Shown: in pieces, positions 16,902-24,551 of the stretch | Layout of the letters: every line of letters begins with the position of its first letter | How positions within the stretch are numbered: position 1 is the stretch's first letter | Origin: Cardiobacteriaceae bacterium | GTDB taxonomy: Bacteria; Pseudomonadota; Gammaproteobacteria; Cardiobacteriales; Cardiobacteriaceae | Assembly: GCA_017934275.1 (NCBI GenBank) | Contig: JAGBJT010000018.1 | Coordinates: forward strand, 1-49,071 | Direction: 5' to 3' | Length of the DNA stretch: 49,071 bases | Notes under the pieces: generated by a model | What the model saw: the letters and a program-made list of their open reading frames with translations, nothing else | What the model was told of the DNA's origin: nothing | Databases searched by the model: none | Position numbers and translations under genes: made by a program

Positions 16902-17933
16902 TTAAAGATATGATAGTAATAATTTTGCCATTTCAGCGGTTGATATTTCTTGGCAATTAAAAGGATTTTGTCCGCACCATAATGATGAGAAGTCTTCTTT
17001 ATCTAACTTTTCAGCTTCTTTTTTTATTGCATTATTGGCACTTGCAGCATAGGGAAAGGGCAAAATTTTTTCGCTGATGAAGTTATTTTCACGCATAAAA
17101 CGGTTAATTATTCCGCGCGCTGGTTTGCCTGAAAATAAATTAGTAAGAGCGGTAGAAAAATTCGCTTTATCGGCAATATTTTTTTTGATTTCACGGCGGT
17201 GGATTAGGCTGATTTTGCTCTCGGTGCAGAGCAAAAATGCCGTGCCGATTTGCACATAATCCGCGCCCAACATAAATGCCGCTTGTATTGAAGCTTTATC
17301 AGCGATACCGCCCGCGGCAATAATCGGTTTTTTGATGATTTTGCGCATTGAATTTAGTAGCGCGAATAGCCCGATTTGCTCCTCAATTTTGCTTAAAAAA
17401 TTGCCGCGATGACCGCCAGCTTCCAAACCCTGCGCGATGATGAAATCCGCACCGTTTTCTTCTAAAAATACGGCTTCTTGCAAGGTGGTTGCCGATGAAA
17501 TTACGACTGCGCCCGTATTTTTAACCGCCGCCAAAAGATTGTTTTCAGGCAAACCAAAGTGAAAACTGACGATTTGCGGGCGGTATTTTTCGACGATTTC
17601 CGCTTGTTTTTCACCGAACGGACGGCGGATTACGCCTTCGGGAATGTTGTCGGGATTGATGTTGAATTCTTTGAAATATGGCGAGAGGAATTCGTTTTGC
17701 GCCGTGATTTGCTTTGCGGTTATTTCAGGCATTTGATGCGCGAAAAAATTGAGATTGAACGGTTTATCGGTTGCTTTTTGAATAGTTTCAATTTCACGGG
17801 CAAGTTCTTCTGGCGAGAGCGAGGAACAAGCAAGCGAACCGATTAAACCGTTGTTGCACGCCGCAATTGTCATTTTGCTGTCTTGTGCGCCGAGCATCGG
17901 GGCTTGAATTATTTTTGACGGTAATGTTTTCAT
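16902..17933 (-). CDS. Nitronate monooxygenase (class I, FMN TIM barrel)
   Basis: Oxidises propionate-3-nitronate and similar nitronates using FMN. The 343-residue protein starts with [11 protein letters not shown], and shows [18 protein letters not shown], the hallmark [11 protein letters not shown] near residue 170, the flavin-phosphate segments [11 protein letters not shown] and [12 protein letters not shown], and AAGGIAD. Length is usual for the class. It lies 22 bp downstream of the ribE stop on the same strand; pairing an FMN enzyme with riboflavin synthesis genes could be chance. The start is supported by an AAGAGA Shine-Dalgarno. Confidence 0.88.
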   Translation of the reverse strand: MKTLPSKIIQAPMLGAQDSKMTIAACNNGLIGSLACSSLSPEELAREIETIQKATDKPFNLNFFAHQMPEITAKQITAQNEFLSPYFKEFNINPDNIPEGVIRRPFGEKQAEIVEKYRPQIVSFHFGLPENNLLAAVKNTGAVVISSATTLQEAVFLEENGADFIIAQGLEAGGHRGNFLSKIEEQIGLFALLNSMRKIIKKPIIAAGGIADKASIQAAFMLGADYVQIGTAFLLCTESKISLIHRREIKKNIADKANFSTALTNLFSGKPARGIINRFMRENNFISEKILPFPYAASANNAIKKEAEKLDKEDFSSLWCGQNPFNCQEISTAEMAKLLLSYL

Positions 17934-17955
17934 TTTTTATCTCTTTAGAATTTAG

Positions 17956-18594
17956 TTAGAAACCGTTAGCTATCAATTTTTCCGCCGTTAATCCCGTGTT
18001 GTTATTACTATTAAGTAATAATTTTTCCACATAACGGGCGATTAAATCTACTTCTAAATTCACTTCCGTCCCGATTTCCATATCGCCAAGAGTGGTATTT
18101 TTTAAGGTGTGGGGGACAATATTTAAGTGAAAAGCAAAGCCATCAACTTTATTCACCGTCAAACTTATTCCATCAACGGTAATTGAGCCTTTTTTGACGA
18201 TATATTTGGCAAGTTCTGGCTCACAGGCAAATACTAATCTTTCGCTTCTACCGTCGGCTGCGCGATCGGTTAGCACGCCTTTTCCGTCGATATGACCGCT
18301 TACGATATGTCCGCCAAGTCTAGTCGTTGGTGTTAAAGCCCGTTCCAGATTGATTTTTGCTCCAAGCGGTAATTTTCCCAAAGTGGTGAGTGAGAGCGTT
18401 TCAAAAGACGCATCGGCGACAAAATAATTTTTACCGAGTTCGACCGCAGTTAGACATACGCCGTTACTTGCAATACTATCGCCGAGCTGACAAGAGCCGA
18501 AATCAAAATCCGCTTCGATTTTTAAGCTTTGGTCTTTGCCGTGCGATTTGCGCTCAACTAGTGTTCCGACGGCTTCAATAATTCCTGTAAACAT
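17956..18594 (-). CDS. ribE: Riboflavin synthase, alpha subunit
   Basis: Last step of riboflavin synthesis: dismutation of two 6,7-dimethyl-8-ribityllumazines. I choose ATG 18594, giving the family-typical MFTGIIEAVG. The frame extends seven codons further upstream (18615) without support. Two lumazine-binding repeats are visible: first with SIASNGVCLTAVE and RALTPTTRLGGHIVSGHIDG, second with GSITVDGISLTVN and IPHTL-type IVPHTLKNTTLG. Length about 212 residues is normal. Followed by the nitronate monooxygenase gene. Repeat copy 3 sits between ribD and ribE. Confidence 0.93.
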   Translation of the reverse strand: MFTGIIEAVGTLVERKSHGKDQSLKIEADFDFGSCQLGDSIASNGVCLTAVELGKNYFVADASFETLSLTTLGKLPLGAKINLERALTPTTRLGGHIVSGHIDGKGVLTDRAADGRSERLVFACEPELAKYIVKKGSITVDGISLTVNKVDGFAFHLNIVPHTLKNTTLGDMEIGTEVNLEVDLIARYVEKLLLNSNNNTGLTAEKLIANGF

Positions 18595-18624
18595 ATTTTT
18601 TTCCTTATTTTTCAATCTCTTAGT

Positions 18625-18729
18625 TATAGTCGTTTCAATTCAAAATAAGACAAGGCAGCGAGCCGAAGACAGTATGTCTAATACGGCGAGGAAGCTCCCG
18701 CAGTATTATTTTGAAGTGAAACGACTATA
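18625..18729. mobile_element. Correia-like element, copy 3 (at the 3' end of ribD)
   Basis: 105 bp with TA flanks. It is in the opposite orientation to copies 1, 2, 5 and 6 on the plus strand. A small deletion in the core (GCGAGGAAGCTCCCGCAG where other copies have GCGAGGCGAAGCTAACGCAG) changes the frame. It supplies the last about 17 codons and the stop of ribD. Confidence 0.88.
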
Positions 18730-19835
18730 TTTTTTGGCAGCAAAATTAGCCGCAAATCTTCTCCGAATTTATCGATTTTCGCGACGGAAAAAGAAATTTT
18801 CTCATTCAAAGTATTTATTTCGTCAAGTAAAAATAAAGGTCGCGAAGTATGCCCTAGAAGGATTGGCGCAAGGTATAAATGCAGTTCATCAACTAAATTA
18901 TCTTTAATTAAAGCCGAAGTTAAATTTGCTCCTGCTTCGACAAAAATACGGTTAATTTCTAATTTGCCGAGTTCCTGAATTAAGAAATCAAGCTTGATTT
19001 TTCCCTGCGGATTGGTATCAATTCCCAAAATTTTGACGAAATCGGGATATTTTTTACTAGGACTTACGGCATTTTCCTTGCTAGTTGCCAGCAAAAGCGG
19101 TGAATTTATTGAGAAAACGGCGGCATCAGGTGGAGAGCGTAATTGGCTGTCAATAATCACTCGCAGCGGTTGCTTTTGCGGTAGAGCGGTTTGGTAACGG
19201 GCATTTAAGCGGGCGTTATCGAAAATCACCGAAGATGAGCCCGCCAGCACACAGTCGGACATTAGCCGCTCGCGTTGCACTTCTTCGCGGGCAATTTCTC
19301 CCGTAATCCATTTACTTTCACCGTTGGCAAGGGCGGTGCGACCGTCCAAACTCGCCGCAATTTTGACAATTACTCGCGGTTTATTAGTTGCAATTCTTTG
19401 AAAAAACGCGCGGTTTAATTCCCAAGCTTCTTCCTGAAAAATTCCTGATTTCACCGTAATCCCTGCGGCTTTTAATTTGGCAAAACCGCCGCCTTCAACT
19501 TTGGGATTGGGATCTTGCGTGCAGGCGACGACTTTTGTAATTCCCGCTTTAATTAAAGCATCGGCGCAGGGTGGAGTTCTACCGTGATGCGCGCAAGGTT
19601 CAAGAGTTACGAATGCAGTCGCGCCGTGAGCATCTTTTGCCATTTTGAGAGCATTTATTTCTGCGTGAGCCTCGCCTGCTCGCGCGTGAAATCCCGCGCC
19701 GATGATTTTTCCATCGCGAACTAATACGCAGCCGACTTTGGGATTTGGGTCAGTGGAGAAAATTCCCTGTTTGGCTAAATTTAGCGCGAGACGGGCGAAA
19801 TATTTTTCTTCCTCGCTAAAAGCTTGCTCTTTCAT
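18678..19835 (-). CDS. ribD: Bifunctional riboflavin deaminase/reductase
   Basis: Deaminates the pyrimidinone intermediate and then reduces its ribose, the second and third steps of riboflavin synthesis. The N-terminal deaminase domain has the zinc site HAE (His57, Glu59) and PCAHHGRTPPC (Cys81, Cys90). The C-terminal RibD reductase domain shows PRVIVKIAASLDGRTA, ESKWITG and RIFVEAGANL. The protein is 385 residues, slightly longer than E. coli RibD (367). The surplus is a tail IVVSLQNNTAGASSPY encoded by repeat copy 3, which replaced the original end after LILLPKN. The enzyme is probably still active because the core domain ends before the tail. Confidence 0.93.
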   Translation of the reverse strand: MKEQAFSEEEKYFARLALNLAKQGIFSTDPNPKVGCVLVRDGKIIGAGFHARAGEAHAEINALKMAKDAHGATAFVTLEPCAHHGRTPPCADALIKAGITKVVACTQDPNPKVEGGGFAKLKAAGITVKSGIFQEEAWELNRAFFQRIATNKPRVIVKIAASLDGRTALANGESKWITGEIAREEVQRERLMSDCVLAGSSSVIFDNARLNARYQTALPQKQPLRVIIDSQLRSPPDAAVFSINSPLLLATSKENAVSPSKKYPDFVKILGIDTNPQGKIKLDFLIQELGKLEINRIFVEAGANLTSALIKDNLVDELHLYLAPILLGHTSRPLFLLDEINTLNEKISFSVAKIDKFGEDLRLILLPKNIVVSLQNNTAGASSPY

Positions 19836-20175
19836 TGAATATTGATGATTTTGTAAGTTGAATGCTGCATTTTATTGGCATAAACGATATGAATAGCTAA
19901 TACGCTTGTATGAATATTTAATATAAAAATATTTGAATTACATCGCTTTTAACGCAAGCTTAAAATTTGCGCTATATTTATCCGCGATTTATCCGATGCC
20001 AAAAATAAAAAATATTTTCTCTAAAAAATTAAATAAGTTCTTCCGATGAAAAACCGCTCTGTGATAATCTTTCGCGGTTTTTTACGGGGTAAGAATTTGG
20101 CTTTTTATACAAAAAATAAACACTGAATAAAAAGCGCACAATTCCAACAAAACACAATCATTTCAGGAGTTCAAA
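19836..20175. other. Intergenic region with divergent promoters of ribD and the WG-repeat genes
   Basis: About 340 bp between divergent genes. It is AT-rich and holds an imperfect AAACCGC/GCGGTTT hairpin with a long loop followed by T (about 20050-20083). No riboswitch-like FMN element is recognisable upstream of ribD. A Shine-Dalgarno CAGGAG precedes the first WG gene. Confidence 0.4.
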
Positions 20176-20907
20176 ATGGCAAGCGCAGAAGATAAAGCAA
20201 AAATCGAAAGAGCCGTCTATGGCATCAAACTCAAACAAGATCCCGAAACTCGCAAATACGGTTGGGTTAATTCGCGCGGGGATTTCAAAATTAAGCCGCA
20301 ATACGATGTCGCCGAAGATTTTTCCGAAGGGCTTGCGGTTGTCAGTCAAAACAATACTTGGGGATTTATCGACCGCACCGATAAGGTGGTAATTTCCTTT
20401 GCTTACGACAGCGCAGATTCTTTTGAACGCGGTATCGCTCGGGTAAGCCAAAACGGTAAATTCGGTTGGATTAAAGCAAACGGTGAGGCAGCAATTGCAT
20501 TGGAATATGAAGAAGCTTGGCCGTTTGTAGAAGGTGTTGCACGGGTAAAACGCAACGGTAAATGGGGATTTATCAACCGTGATGGCGGAATTGTGGTCGC
20601 TCTGCAATATGACACGGCGCGGCATTTTTCCGACGGTTTAGCATTAGTCAGTCAGGACGGAAAATATGGCTGGATTGATATTAACGGTAGGGTAGTAATT
20701 GCCTTGCAGTTTGAAGAAGCTCGTCCGTTCTCCGAAGGACTCGCTTTGGTGAAAGCTAACGGTAAATGGGGATATGTCAATGCGCACGGCAAAATTGTCA
20801 TCGCTTTGCGTTACGATGAAGCACAATCCTTCTCGGACGGAGTAGCGGAAGTCAAATTTGGCGGTAAATCCTTTTCGATTGGCAAAAACGGTCGTGTATT
20901 AACGTAA
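20176..20907 (+). CDS. WG-repeat protein 1
   Basis: 243 residues built almost wholly of WG (KWG) repeats, each about 46-47 residues in two half units. Repeated signatures are KYGWVN, TWGFID, KFGWIK, KWGFIN, KYGWID and KWGYVN, each followed by G-(x)-I-A-L/Q-Y/F-D/E-x-A and then F-S-E/D-G-L-A/V. There is no signal peptide or membrane segment, so it is probably cytoplasmic or exported by an unknown route. WG-repeat proteins often serve as binding scaffolds; the partner is unknown. CAGGAG gives a good Shine-Dalgarno seven bases upstream. It forms a pair with the next gene after a 23-bp gap containing a 15-T run. Confidence 0.85.
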   Translation: MASAEDKAKIERAVYGIKLKQDPETRKYGWVNSRGDFKIKPQYDVAEDFSEGLAVVSQNNTWGFIDRTDKVVISFAYDSADSFERGIARVSQNGKFGWIKANGEAAIALEYEEAWPFVEGVARVKRNGKWGFINRDGGIVVALQYDTARHFSDGLALVSQDGKYGWIDINGRVVIALQFEEARPFSEGLALVKANGKWGYVNAHGKIVIALRYDEAQSFSDGVAEVKFGGKSFSIGKNGRVLT

Positions 20908-20913
20908 ACAATG

Positions 20914-20928
20914 TTTTTTTTTTTTTTT
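20914..20928. repeat. 15-bp poly-T tract between the two WG genes
   Basis: Fifteen T lie directly between the stop of WG gene 1 (20905-20907) and the ATG of WG gene 2 (20931). They occupy the place where a Shine-Dalgarno would be. Length change would alter the leader of gene 2. Confidence 0.75.
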
Positions 20929-20930
20929 GA

Positions 20931-21857
20931 ATGATGAATTTACAGGTTAAGAAAAGTTCGCAAACAGGAAAATTTGGTTTTGTTCATTCTGACAATCTCG
21001 ACGGTCCTTTCATTATTGCGGCGCAATTTGATCAAGCCTTTGAATTTCAGGGCGAAGTTGCGCGGGTTATGCAGGATAAATTGCTGGGATTGATTAACGC
21101 ACAAGGTGAATTTGTATTACCTTGTAAGTATGACGAATTACATAAATTCAACGAAGATTTAGCAATTGTCCGTAAAGACGGTAAATCTGGGGCAATAAAT
21201 TTGCGTGGTGAAGAAGTTATTGCTTGCGAATACGACTTAATTTATGACTTTCATCAGGGATTTGCGGTTGCAGAAAAAAATTGGTCTTGGGGAGCAATAA
21301 ATACGACTGGTGAAGTTGTTGTGCCGATGATTTATGACTGGCTCGACCGTTTTTATGAAGATTTAGCAATTTGCGAACTCGGCGGTAAATATGGATTTGT
21401 AAATCGCAAAGGCAATCCGATTGTCGCTGCGCAATATTCCAACGCCAAACCGTTTTCCGAAGGACTGGCGGCGGTGTTCAAAAAAGAGAAAAAAGCAGCG
21501 GGAAAATGGGGATATATCGACACATCTGGCAATGAGGTTGTTGCTTTTGAATTTGAAGAAGCGGGAGCTTTTCGTTCAGGTGTAGCAGGTGTGCAGAAAA
21601 AACAAAATTACGGCTTTATCAACAAATCTGGCAATTTTGTAATTGAGCCAGAATTTCAGGAAGTCGGCAATTTTTCTGATGGTCTTGCGGCGGTGAAAGT
21701 TGCGGAAAAATGGGGATATATCAACAAAATCGGCAATGAAGTTATCGCGCCGAAGTTTTATTCCGCGGGAGAGTTTTTCCAAGGTCGTGCCAAAGTTGAG
21801 CTTGACGGCAGAAGTTTTTACATCGACCGTCGCGGTGATGAGTTGGTTGATGTATAG
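20931..21857 (+). CDS. WG-repeat protein 2
   Basis: 308 residues of WG repeats more diverged than in the upstream gene. Typical units are GKFGFVHSDN, LLGLINAQGEF, KSGAINLRGE, SWGAINTTGE, KYGFVNRKGN, KWGYIDTSGN, NYGFINKSGN and KWGYINKIGN. The last unit ends SFYIDRRGDEL. The two genes probably arose by duplication. The stop TAG (21855-21857) is the first triplet of repeat copy 4 (after GTA-TAG), so the original C-terminus may have been longer. The leader has no normal Shine-Dalgarno, only the T15 run, so expression may depend on coupling or on that tract. Either of the two adjacent ATG codons (20931, 20934) may start it. Confidence 0.82.
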   Translation: MMNLQVKKSSQTGKFGFVHSDNLDGPFIIAAQFDQAFEFQGEVARVMQDKLLGLINAQGEFVLPCKYDELHKFNEDLAIVRKDGKSGAINLRGEEVIACEYDLIYDFHQGFAVAEKNWSWGAINTTGEVVVPMIYDWLDRFYEDLAICELGGKYGFVNRKGNPIVAAQYSNAKPFSEGLAAVFKKEKKAAGKWGYIDTSGNEVVAFEFEEAGAFRSGVAGVQKKQNYGFINKSGNFVIEPEFQEVGNFSDGLAAVKVAEKWGYINKIGNEVIAPKFYSAGEFFQGRAKVELDGRSFYIDRRGDELVDV

Positions 21858-21959
21858 TCGTTTCAATTCAAAATAAGACAAGGCAGCGAGCCGAAGACAG
21901 TATCTAGAATACGGCGAGGCGAAGCTAACGCAGTATTATTTTGAAGTGAAACGACTATA
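21853..21959. mobile_element. Correia-like element, copy 4
   Basis: 107 bp with TA on both sides, terminal repeats as in copy 1, core variant AGTATCTAGAATACGG. It supplies the TAG stop of the second WG gene and lies about 100 bp upstream of tsaD. Confidence 0.9.
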
Positions 21960-22059
21960 GTTTGATTTTTTGCAATTATTTTGGAATTTAGACGCGCGGA
22001 AAAATTCTGCGCGTTTTTGTTATTTGTTATAAAAAAATCGCAGAGGAAAAAATAAAAAA

Positions 22060-23115
22060 ATGAACCGAACAATTCTTGCTTTTGAATCTTCCTGCGATGA
22101 GACGGGAGTTGCGATTTACCGCGGTGATGAATACGGTAACGGTGAAGTTCTTGCCAATGAGATTTTCAGCCAAATTGATTTGCACCGTGTTTATGGCGGA
22201 GTTGTTCCTGAACTTGCAGCCCGCGACCATCTCAAACGCTTGCCAGTGCTTCTTTATTCGGCATTAGATACGGCAAATTTGGATTTATCCGCTATTGATT
22301 TAATTGCTTATACCGCGGCTCCTGGTCTTCCTGGAGCACTGCTTACCGCTGCAAGTTTCGCGCGCACTCTGGCATATGCAAGAAAAATTCCCGCTTTGCC
22401 CGTGCATCATTTGGAAGGGCATTTGTTAAGCCCATTGCTTGCTGCTGACAAACCTGATGTGCCGTTTTTGGCGATGCTGCTTTCTGGTGGTCATAGTCAG
22501 ATTTTGGCGGTAGAAAAAATCGGTTCATATCGCCTTTTAGGGCAAACTTTGGATGATGCCGTTGGTGAAGCTTTTGATAAAACCGCGAAATTGCTTGATT
22601 TGCCTTATCCAGGTGGTCGGGAAATTGCGAAATTAGCCGAAGAGGGCGATGTTGACCGCTATTCTCTGCCGCTACCGATGAGTAAAAAAGCGGGATTAGA
22701 TATGAGTTTTTCAGGGCTTAAAACTGCGGTGAGATTGCTGATTGAGCGCGAGCTTACGGGAAAAAATCCCGAAGATGCCAATTACCGTCAAATTCGTGCG
22801 GATATTGCCGCGAGTTTTCAGAAAACGGTGGTGGAAAGTTTGTTGCAGAAAGCGCGGCGGGCTTGGCGTGAATTTCAGTATCGTGATTTGGTGCTTGCTG
22901 GCGGTGTTGCGGCGAATACTCTTTTACGGCAAAAAATGACGGAAGAGGCGAAAAAATTAGGCAAAAGAGTGTTTTTTCCTGATTTAGAACTTTGTGGTGA
23001 TAACGCTTTGATGATTGCATTTGCGGCATCGTTTCGGGCAAGTTATGCAAGTTGTGAGAATTTAGCGATAAAAACCTATCCGCGAATGGATTTGGCAAAT
23101 TTGCCGAAGATTTAG
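22060..23115 (+). CDS. tsaD: tRNA N6-adenosine threonylcarbamoyltransferase
   Basis: Transfers the threonylcarbamoyl group to A37 of ANN-decoding tRNAs, with TsaB and TsaE as partners. 351 residues, normal length. The protein starts TILAFESSCDETGVAIY, has the metal-binding HHLEGH near 116, and shows LLSGGHSQ, DDAVGEAFDKTAKLL, the GGREIA segment, VLAGGVAANTLLR and CGDNALMIA, all family hallmarks. It begins about 100 bp after repeat copy 4, which may contribute to its leader, and is followed 15 bp later by the sugar transferase gene. Confidence 0.95.
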   Translation: MNRTILAFESSCDETGVAIYRGDEYGNGEVLANEIFSQIDLHRVYGGVVPELAARDHLKRLPVLLYSALDTANLDLSAIDLIAYTAAPGLPGALLTAASFARTLAYARKIPALPVHHLEGHLLSPLLAADKPDVPFLAMLLSGGHSQILAVEKIGSYRLLGQTLDDAVGEAFDKTAKLLDLPYPGGREIAKLAEEGDVDRYSLPLPMSKKAGLDMSFSGLKTAVRLLIERELTGKNPEDANYRQIRADIAASFQKTVVESLLQKARRAWREFQYRDLVLAGGVAANTLLRQKMTEEAKKLGKRVFFPDLELCGDNALMIAFAASFRASYASCENLAIKTYPRMDLANLPKI

Positions 23116-23130
23116 TTGGAGGACAAACTA

Positions 23131-24510
23131 ATGCGGGAAATAATAAAAATAACGGTTAAATTTTTGGAACTGTTCGCTTGTTTTTTTGCCTCTTGGCTTG
23201 TTTATTATCTCTACTTTCAAGAAAATATTATTTACTCTTTTTATTATGAATATTTAACTCTTGCGGTTGTTTTTCTTGCTTTTATTATTAAGCCTTATGA
23301 TAAATATAAATATAAATATACCTTCTTATTTATCAATATTATTTTGCAAAGCATCTTAAAATATTCTATTATATTTATAATTGTATTAACTGCTCTATTT
23401 ATTCTGCATATTAGCGACCGTTATTCACGGATTTGGCTATTTTGTTCTTTTCTGTTGATGACTATTTTTTGCACTCTTATTCAATTATTAGCGCAATATT
23501 TTAATTATAAAATATCATTATCAAAGAAATTTCAAATACCTGTAATAATTATTGGAGAGAATAAAAATATCCGTGCTTTATACCGCAAAGTTATTCGTGA
23601 TGAATTATCTGAATTCAAGGTTAGGGCTATTCGTAGCTTTGAAAAAGTGGAAATATTTGCCCAATGTGAAGATGTAAAAACACTTGATTATGCAGAATTA
23701 AAAAACTTACTTTTGGAAAATAAAAAAGCTGAAATTTGGATTACAACCTCAATTGAAAAGATTGTTAAGGTTAAAAATATAATCTATCATTTATCTTACG
23801 CTCCGACGAATATCAAATATTTTCCCGATTATCAGGGATTGGTTTTAATTAACCGTAATTATGGAGAAATGTTTGATTTACCGTATTTCGGTTTGTCGAT
23901 TGAACCGCTTTCTTTGACGGAGAAAATAATTAAACGCTCTGCCGATATTTTTTTATCACTCTTATTTATTTTAATTGCATCTCCTGTGCTTGTTTTAAGT
24001 ATGATTTGGATTTATTGTGTAAGCGGAAAACCAATTATTTATAAGCAGAAAAGAGTTTCCTTAAACGGTGAAAAGTTCTCTATTTATAAACTCCGAACTA
24101 TGCCAACAAACAATGAAAAAGCTGGGGCAGAGTTTGGAAATGCCGCGAATAAAGATGTGATTTTTGGCGGCAGATTTATCCGTCGTTGGAGTATTGATGA
24201 ATTGCCGCAGCTATTTAATGTTGTGCGTGGAGATATGAGTTTGGTGGGACCGCGCCCTGAACGGGAAGAATTTGTGGAAATTTTTAAGGAAAAAATACCG
24301 CAATATATGCAAAAACATCTAGTTAAAGCGGGCATTACGGGTTGGGCGCAAGTGCAGGGATATCGCGGCGACACCGACCTTAACTTGCGGATTAAAGAAG
24401 ATATCTGGTATATCGAACATTATTCGCTTTGGCTTGATATCAAAATTTTATTTTTAACCGTTATTCATTTGCTTGTTTATGCAATTACTAATCGGAGAAA
24501 TAAAGTTTAA
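23131..24510 (+). CDS. Polyprenyl-phosphate sugar-1-phosphate transferase (WcaJ/PssY type)
   Basis: Initiating transferase that loads a sugar phosphate onto undecaprenyl phosphate for exopolysaccharide, capsule or glycan assembly. I choose ATG 23131 because GGAGG lies eight bases upstream; the TTG at 23116 precedes it. About 459 residues: four N-terminal membrane segments (roughly 1-125), a cytosolic nucleotide-binding-like domain, a reentrant hydrophobic helix (ADIFLSLLFILIASPVLVLSM split), and the bacterial sugar transferase domain with KQKRVSLNGEKFSIYKLRTM, SIDELPQLFNVVRGDMSLVGPRPER and GITGWAQVQGYRGDT. No other glycan genes surround it, so the product glycan is unknown. The third codon position is AT-richer than in tsaD. 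Confidence 0.88.
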   Translation: MREIIKITVKFLELFACFFASWLVYYLYFQENIIYSFYYEYLTLAVVFLAFIIKPYDKYKYKYTFLFINIILQSILKYSIIFIIVLTALFILHISDRYSRIWLFCSFLLMTIFCTLIQLLAQYFNYKISLSKKFQIPVIIIGENKNIRALYRKVIRDELSEFKVRAIRSFEKVEIFAQCEDVKTLDYAELKNLLLENKKAEIWITTSIEKIVKVKNIIYHLSYAPTNIKYFPDYQGLVLINRNYGEMFDLPYFGLSIEPLSLTEKIIKRSADIFLSLLFILIASPVLVLSMIWIYCVSGKPIIYKQKRVSLNGEKFSIYKLRTMPTNNEKAGAEFGNAANKDVIFGGRFIRRWSIDELPQLFNVVRGDMSLVGPRPEREEFVEIFKEKIPQYMQKHLVKAGITGWAQVQGYRGDTDLNLRIKEDIWYIEHYSLWLDIKILFLTVIHLLVYAITNRRNKV

Positions 24511-24551
24511 TCACTATTTAATATAATTTTTAACACTGTTATGGAGAAAAT

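Noticed and set aside
20050-20083. Possible terminator or FMN riboswitch upstream of ribD
   Set aside because: The stem is short with a 16-base loop, and none of the conserved FMN-element segments is visible.
21863-22072. 69-codon minus-strand frame between WG gene 2 and tsaD
   Set aside because: Translation of repeat copy 4 plus flank; overlaps the tsaD start.
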